Positions 58,101 to 64,000 of a stretch of DNA of 64,000 nt are shown here, piece by piece; within the stretch, counting starts at the first letter, position 1, and each line of letters starts with the position of its first letter. The notes beneath the pieces were generated by a model. The model saw only the letters and a list, made by a program, of their open reading frames with translations, had not been told where the DNA came from and made no database searches. The translations under genes and the position numbers were made by a program. The stretch comes from Ricinus communis (taxonomy: Eukaryota; Streptophyta; Magnoliopsida; Malpighiales; Euphorbiaceae): the NCBI RefSeq assembly GCF_019578655.1, contig NC_063258.1, forward strand, positions 13,644,802-13,708,801. The letters are read 5' to 3'.

Positions 58101-61100
58101 GCACAATTACGGGTTATTTCCTCATATTCATAAATATCCCCGTATTATAGGGTTGTTTTCTCATATTAAAAATTTACCTCTTCTACGAGGCTATTTTCTC
58201 AGATTCATAAATATACATGTTTTACGAGGTTATTTTCTTATATTGATAAGTATACCACTTTAATGAGGCCGTTTTCTCATATTAAATTATTAGCACTATT
58301 ATGGTGTTGTTATCTCAAATTCATAAATATACACGTTTTACGGGGTTATTTTCTTATTTTGACAAATATACCCCTTTTACGTGGTTATTTTTTCATATTA
58401 TAAAATTAACCCATTTAAGGGGTTGTTTTCTCATACTCATAAATATACAAAAATTACGGGGTTATTTTATCTGATTGATAAATATTCTCGTATTACAGGG
58501 TGGTTTTCTCATATAAATTTTTTTTCCCTTTCTACGAGGCTATTTTCTCATATTCGCAATTACACTATTTTTACGGGGTTGTTTTCTCAGATTCATAAAT
58601 ATACACGTTTTATGGGGTTATTTTCTTGTATTGATAAATATACCACTTTTACGGGATTATTTTCTTATATTAAAAAATATACCCCTTTTACGGTGTTGTT
58701 TTCTCATATTATAAAATTAACTCATTTAACTAGTTGTTTTCTCATACTCACAAATATACCAAAATTACGGGGTTATTTTCTCCGATTGATAAATATATCC
58801 ATATTACAGGGTTATTTTCTAATATTTATAAATATACCCCTCTTACGGGGTTGTTTTCTCATATTAAAAGTTTTACCCCTTCTACGAGGCTGTTTTCTCA
58901 TATTCATAAATATACGCGTTTTACGGGGTTATTTTCTTATATTGATAAATATACCACTTTTACAGGATTATTTTCATATATTGACAAATATATCACTTTT
59001 ACGGAGTTGTTTTCTCATATGATAAAATAAACGCATTTAAGGGGTTGATTTCTCATACTTACAAATATACCTCAATTACGGGGTTATTTCCTCAAATTCA
59101 TGAATATCCCTGTATTACAGGGTTATTTTTCACATATTAAAAATTTACCCATTCTATGAGGCAGATTTCTCATATTAAAAAATTTACCCCTTCTACGATG
59201 TTGTTTTATTACACTCGCAATTACACTACTTTTACGGGGTTGTTTTCTCAGATTCATAAATATACTCTTTTTACGGGTTTATTTTCTAATATTGATAAAT
59301 ATACCACTTTCACGGGGTCATTTTTTCATATTAAATTATTAGCACAATTATGGGGTTGTTTTCTCAAATTCATAAATATACACGTTTTACGGGATTATTT
59401 ACTTATATTGACAAATATACCAAATTTACGGGGTTGTTTTTTCATATTGTAAAATTAACCCATTTAAGAGGTTGTTTTCTCATACTCACAAATATACTAG
59501 AATTACGGGGTTATTTTCTCTGATTGACAAATAGTCCCGTATTACGGGGTGGTTTTCTCATTTTAAAAAATTTACCCCTTCTACGAGGCTATTTTCTCAG
59601 ATTCGCAATACACTATTTTTGCGCGGTTATTTTCTCAAATTCATAAATATACACGCTTTACGGATTTATTTTCTTATATTGATAAATATACCACTTTTAC
59701 GGGGTTGTTTTCTTATATTGAAAAATATACCCCTTTTACGAGGTTGTTTTCTCATATTATAAAATTAACCCATTTAACTGATTGTTTTCTCATACTCACA
59801 AATATACCAAAATGACAGGGTTATTTTCTTCGATTGATAAATATCCCCGTTTTACGGGGTTGTTTTCTAATATTTATAAATATACCCCTCTTACGGGGTT
59901 GTCTTTTCATATTAAAATATTCACCCCTTCTACGAGGCTGTTTTCTCATATTCATAAATATACGCATTTTACGGGGTTATTTTCTTATATTGATAAATAC
60001 ACCACTTTTACGGAGTCATTCTCCTATATTTAATTATTAGCACTATTATGGTGTGTTTTCTTAAATTCATAAATATACACGTTTTACGTGGTTATTTTCT
60101 TATATTGATAAATACACCCCTTTTATGGGATTATTTTTTATATTATAAATATACCCCTTTTACGGGGTTATTTTGTCATACTCACAAATAAACCACAATT
60201 ACGGGGTTATTTTCTCCTATTGATAAATATCCCCATATTTATGGGGTTGTTTTCTCATATTAAAAAATTTACCCTTTCTACGAGGCTATTTTCTCAGGTT
60301 CGTAATTACACTAGTTTTACGCAGTTGTTTTCTCATATTCATAAATATATATGCTTTACAGGTTTATTTTCTTATATTGATAAATATACTACTTTTACGG
60401 GGTTATTTTCTGATATTGAAAAATATACCCCTTTTATGCAGTTGTTTTCTCATATTATAAAATTAATCCATTTAACTGGTTATTTTCTCATTTTCACAAA
60501 TATACCACAATTACAGGGTTATTTTCTCATATTGATAAATATCCATGTATTATGCGGTTGTTCTCTCCTATTAAAAAATTTACCCTTTCTACGAGGCTGT
60601 TTTATCAAACTCGTAACTACACTAATTTTACGGGGTCGTTTTCTCAGTTCATAAATATACACGTTTTATGGAGTTATTTACTTATATTGTCAAATATATC
60701 CCTTTTACGGGGTTGTTTTCTCGTATTATAAAATTAACCCATTTAAGGGATTCTTTTCTCATACTCAAGAATATAGTAAAATTATGGGGTTATTTTCTAT
60801 GATTGATAAATATCCCCGTATTACGGGGTAATTTTCTCATACGAAAAATTTTAACCCTTCTACAAGGTTGCTTTCTCAAACTTACAATTACACTACTTTT
60901 ACGGGTTGTTTTCTCAGATTCATAAATATATACGTTTTACGGGATTATTTTCTTATATTGATAAATATACCACTTTTACCGGATCCTTTTCTCATACTAA
61001 ATTATTAGCACTACTATGGTGTTATTTTCTAAAATTCATAAATATACACGTTTTATGGGATTATTTTCTTATATTGACAAATATACCCATTTTACGGGGT

Positions 61101-63517
61101 TATTTTCTCTTATTATTAAATTAACCCATTTAAGCGGTTGTTTTCTCATACTCACAAATATAACTAAATTACGAGGTTATTTTCTCCGATTGATAAATAT
61201 TCCCGTATTACGGGGTGGTTTTCTCATATTAAAAAATTTACCCCTTCTACGAGGCTGTTTTCTTAGACTCGTAATTACACTACTTATACGGGGTTGTTTT
61301 CTCAGATTAATAAATATACACGTGTTACGTGGTTATTTTCTTATATTGATAAATATACTATATTTATGGAGTTATTTTCTTATATTGTCAAATATACTAC
61401 TTTTACGGGGTCTTTTTCTCATATTATAAAATTAACTCATTTAAGGGGTTCTTTTTTCATACTCACAAATATACCAAAATTACGGGGTTATTTTCCACGA
61501 TTGATAAATATCCCCGTATTACGGGGTTGTTTTCTCATATGAAAAAATTTACCCCTTCTACGAGGCTGTTTTGTCAGATTTGCAATTACACTACTTTCAC
61601 GGGGTTGTCTTCTCAGATTCATAAATATACATGTTTTAGAGGGTTATTTTCTTATATTGATAAATATACCTCTTTTACGGGGTCATTTTCTCATACTAAA
61701 TTATTAGCACTGTTATGGTGTTATTTTTTCAAATTCATAAATACACGTTTTTTATGGGGTTATTTTCTTATATTGACAAATATACATCTTTTACGGAGTT
61801 GTTTTCTCATATTATGAAATTAACCCATTTAACGGGTTGTTTTCTTATACTCACAAATACACAAAATTTACAGGGTTATTTTCTCTGATTGATAAATATC
61901 CCCGTATTACGGAATTGTTTTTCTAATATTTATAAATATATCCCTCTTACGGGGTTGTTTTCTCATATTAAAAAATCTACCCCTTCTACGAGGCTGTTTT
62001 CTCATACTCGCAATTACACTACTTTTACGGGTTGTTTTCTCAGATTCATAAATATACACATATTACGGGGTTATTTTCTTATATTGATAAATATACAACT
62101 TTTACGGTGTCGTTTTCTCATACTAAATTATTAGCAGTATTATATTGTTGTTTTCCGAAATTCATAAATATACACGTTTTACGAGGTTATTTTCTTATAT
62201 TGACAAATATACCCTTTTTACGGGGTTGTTTTCTCATATTACAAAATTAACCCATTTAGGGGGTTGTTTTCTCATACTCACAAATATACCAAAATTGGGG
62301 TTATTTTCTCCGATTGATAAATATCCCCGTATTACGGGGTTGTTTTCTAATATTTATAAATATACCTCTCTTGCGTAGTTTTTTTCTCATATTAAAGAAG
62401 TTGCCCCTTCTACAAGTCTATTTTCTCAGACTCGCAATTACACTACTTTGACGGGTTGTTTTCCCGGATTCATAAATATACGCGATTTACGGGGTTATTT
62501 TCTTATATTGATAAATATACCACTTTTACAAGGTCATTTTCTCATACTAAATTATTAGCACTATTATGGTGTTGTTTTCTCAAATTCATAAAATACACGT
62601 ATTACGCGGTTATTTTCTTATATTGACAAATATACCTCTTTTACTGGGTTGTTTTCTCATATTATAAAATTAACCCATTTAAAGGGTTGTTTTCTTGTTC
62701 TCACAAATATACCACAATTATGGAGTTATTTCCACAGATTCATAAATATCCCCGTATTACGTGGTTATTTTTACATATTATAAAATTCAGCCCTTCTACG
62801 AGATTGTTTTCTCATAGTAAAAAATTTACCCGTTCTACGAGGCTGTTTTCTTAGACTCGCAAATAAACCACTTCTATTGATAAATATATTACTTTTACGG
62901 AATCCTTTTCTCATATTATAAAATATGCCTCTCTTACGGGTTTGTTTCTCATATTAAAAAATTTACCCCTTTTACGAGGCTGTTTTCTTAGACTCGCAAT
63001 TATACTACTTTTACAGGTTATTTTCTTAGATTCATAAATATAGATGTTTTACGTGGTTATTTTCTTATATTGATAAGTATACCACTTTTATGGGGTCGTT
63101 TTTCCATACTAAATTATTAGAACTTTCTAGGGTTGTTTTCTCAAATTCATAAATATACACGCTTTATCGGGTTATTTTCTTGAAAGACAAATATACCCCT
63201 TTTACAGGGTTGTTTTCTCATATTATAAAATCAACCCATTTAAGGGGTTTTTTTCTCATACTCACAAATATACCAAAATCACGAAGTTATTTTCTGCCTT
63301 TGATAAGTATCCCCATATTACGTGTTGTTTTCTCATATTAAAAAATTTACCCCTTCTACGAGGTTGTTTTAATACTCACAATTACACTACTTTTACGGGG
63401 TTGTTTTCTGAGATTCATAAATATACATGTCTTATATTGATAATAGACCACTTTTACGGGGTTATTTTCTTATATTGACAAATATACCCTTTTATGGGGT
63501 TGTTTTGTCATATTATA
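52150..63517 (+). repeat. 39-bp minisatellite array with an 11-monomer (429-bp) higher-order repeat
   Basis: The basic unit is 39 bp, for example ACGGGGTTATTTTCTTATAT followed by TGATAAATATACCACTTTT. The first half (ACGGGGTTNTTTTCTCATA) is shared; the second half defines about 11 types, in fixed order: ATAAAATTAACCCATTT, CTCACAAATATACCAAAATT, GATTGATAAATATCCCCGTATT, TTTATAAATATACCCCTCTT, AAAAAATTTACCCCTTCT, GACTCGCAATTACACTACTTTT, GATTCATAAATATACACGTTTT, TTGATAAATATACCACTTTT, CTAAATTATTAGCACTATT, AAATTCATAAATATACACG, and TTGACAAATATACCCCTTTT. Spacing of the AACCCATTT monomer is near 309, 351, 387 or 429 bp, that is 8, 9, 10 or 11 units (for example 61815 to 62247). Longer gaps occur where that monomer was lost. 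Monomers drift by point changes but keep phase. Confidence 0.95.
53638..53701. repeat. (TA)n-flanked interruption of the minisatellite
   Basis: A (TA)n run of about 18 bp, a unique segment of about 30 bp (TTCCAATTCCAAGATCTCGG and ATCGAATCGG), and another (TA)n run replace part of two monomers. The array resumes in phase-like fashion with 'CAATAAATATACCCC'. It is the only non-monomer sequence I see inside the array. Confidence 0.85.
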
Positions 63518-64000
63518 TGATACGCTTGATCGCTCAGTCGACTCGCCTCCAACAGCCGGAGTCCGATCGACGATCCGAATGCACCAACGGACTCGAAACG
63601 ATGCGTTGATGACGATCCCAACTTTCGATCTTCCGACCCGACCCTTGATCATTCGGAGAGATTTATGGACAATCTCGGTCGTCGATTTTCAAACGGACTC
63701 CGATCGCCATGAAACCGGTGCCATTGGAAAGCTTGAGCTGAGGAGAGTCCGAATATGCCCTCCGATCGGCCAAAGCTCGCCGGAGCTTGCCAGAAATGCC
63801 AGAAAATGCAGGCTGCCCCTAACTTTTCACCTCGTCGGATCTTGCAATTCCGGCAGCCTCAAAGGGTGGCGATGGTTGGAAAAGAAAGCCTAGAAGTCGT
63901 TGGTCATTTGGAGCTCAGAACCATCGGCAACGGTTTAAGCTTAGAAATGCTTCAGGAGATGAATGCCAAAACACAAAAATACTCACTAAGCCTTATTTGA
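63518..64000 (+). other. GC-richer sequence of unknown identity, possibly the start of an LTR
   Basis: The array stops after CATATTATA and the sequence changes at once to TGATACGCTTGATCGCTCAG, with much higher G+C and many CGA/TCG triplets. It starts with TG, as an LTR would, but the other end is outside the window. Open stretches 63579-63893 and 63755-64000 (running off the window) show no recognisable domain and overlap each other in different frames, so I do not call a gene. Confidence 0.35.

Noticed and set aside
52207..63480. Long forward ORFs with repeated FSHIHKYT or GYFLILINI peptides, as repeat-protein genes
   Set aside because: They arise because the 39-bp monomer is 13 codons long and lacks stops in two frames. 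They overlap each other, share no start context and cover the array without regard to monomer type.
52150..63517. CRISPR-like array (constant half plus variable half in each 39-bp unit)
   Set aside because: The variable halves fall into about 11 recurring types in fixed order, not unique spacers, and the surroundings are plant retrotransposons.
52150..63517. Telomeric or interstitial telomere repeat, because of GGGGTT and TTTAAGGGG motifs
   Set aside because: There is no run of TTTAGGG or variants; the motif occurs once per 39 bp in a longer unit.

Overview
The window looks like a heterochromatic, repeat-only stretch of an AT-rich plant nuclear genome, most likely a eudicot. I could not place the species. 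I see no host gene, tRNA or rRNA. Almost every coding stretch is a broken piece of a Ty3/gypsy LTR retrotransposon, and the last 11 kb is a tandem array.

Region 1 (1-31.4 kb) is a nested insertion nest that can be unpicked base by base. The outermost layer is a decayed chromovirus with CRM-like sequence (clade tentative). Its gag/protease lies at 2.8-5.2 kb, its RT at 27.5-28.3 kb and its RNase H/integrase at 30.0-31.4 kb. An Athila element (5188-27529, target duplication ATTAC) interrupts it. The Athila pol is in turn interrupted by a Tekay/Del chromovirus (10033-19741, target duplication ATGAT). A third, minus-strand LTR element (28256-30031, target duplication ACTAG) cuts the right half of the outer RT. 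Removing each insert plus one target copy restores the reading frame at each join. LTR divergence, judged by eye, fits the order: Tekay youngest, Athila older.

Region 2 (0.24-2.7 kb and 31.4-44.9 kb) is built from a 0.9-1.0 kb repeat that carries a TATA-like core. It occurs as direct tandem copies and as short inverted modules. It is broken up by minus-strand solo LTRs (one at 40172-41126 with target duplication ATCAT) and by a probable 2-kb Tekay-type solo LTR.

Region 3 (44.9-51.6 kb) starts with a CRM-like pol tail, an LTR-like stretch and a gag/protease. These switch abruptly, at a HindIII-containing microhomology (47390-47396), into an Athila-type protease-RT-RNase H-integrase. All of it is broken, and the RT catalytic box is mutated.

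Region 4 is a 500-N gap (51650-52149). It is followed by an 11.4-kb array (52150-63517) of a 39-bp minisatellite. About 11 monomer types are arranged in a 429-bp higher-order repeat, with shortened variants that differ by multiples of 39 bp. Because 39 is a multiple of three, two forward frames stay open and give spurious 13-residue repeat ORFs. The array ends sharply at 63517 against a GC-richer sequence of unknown identity that runs off the window. The array and its higher-order structure are the least familiar objects here.
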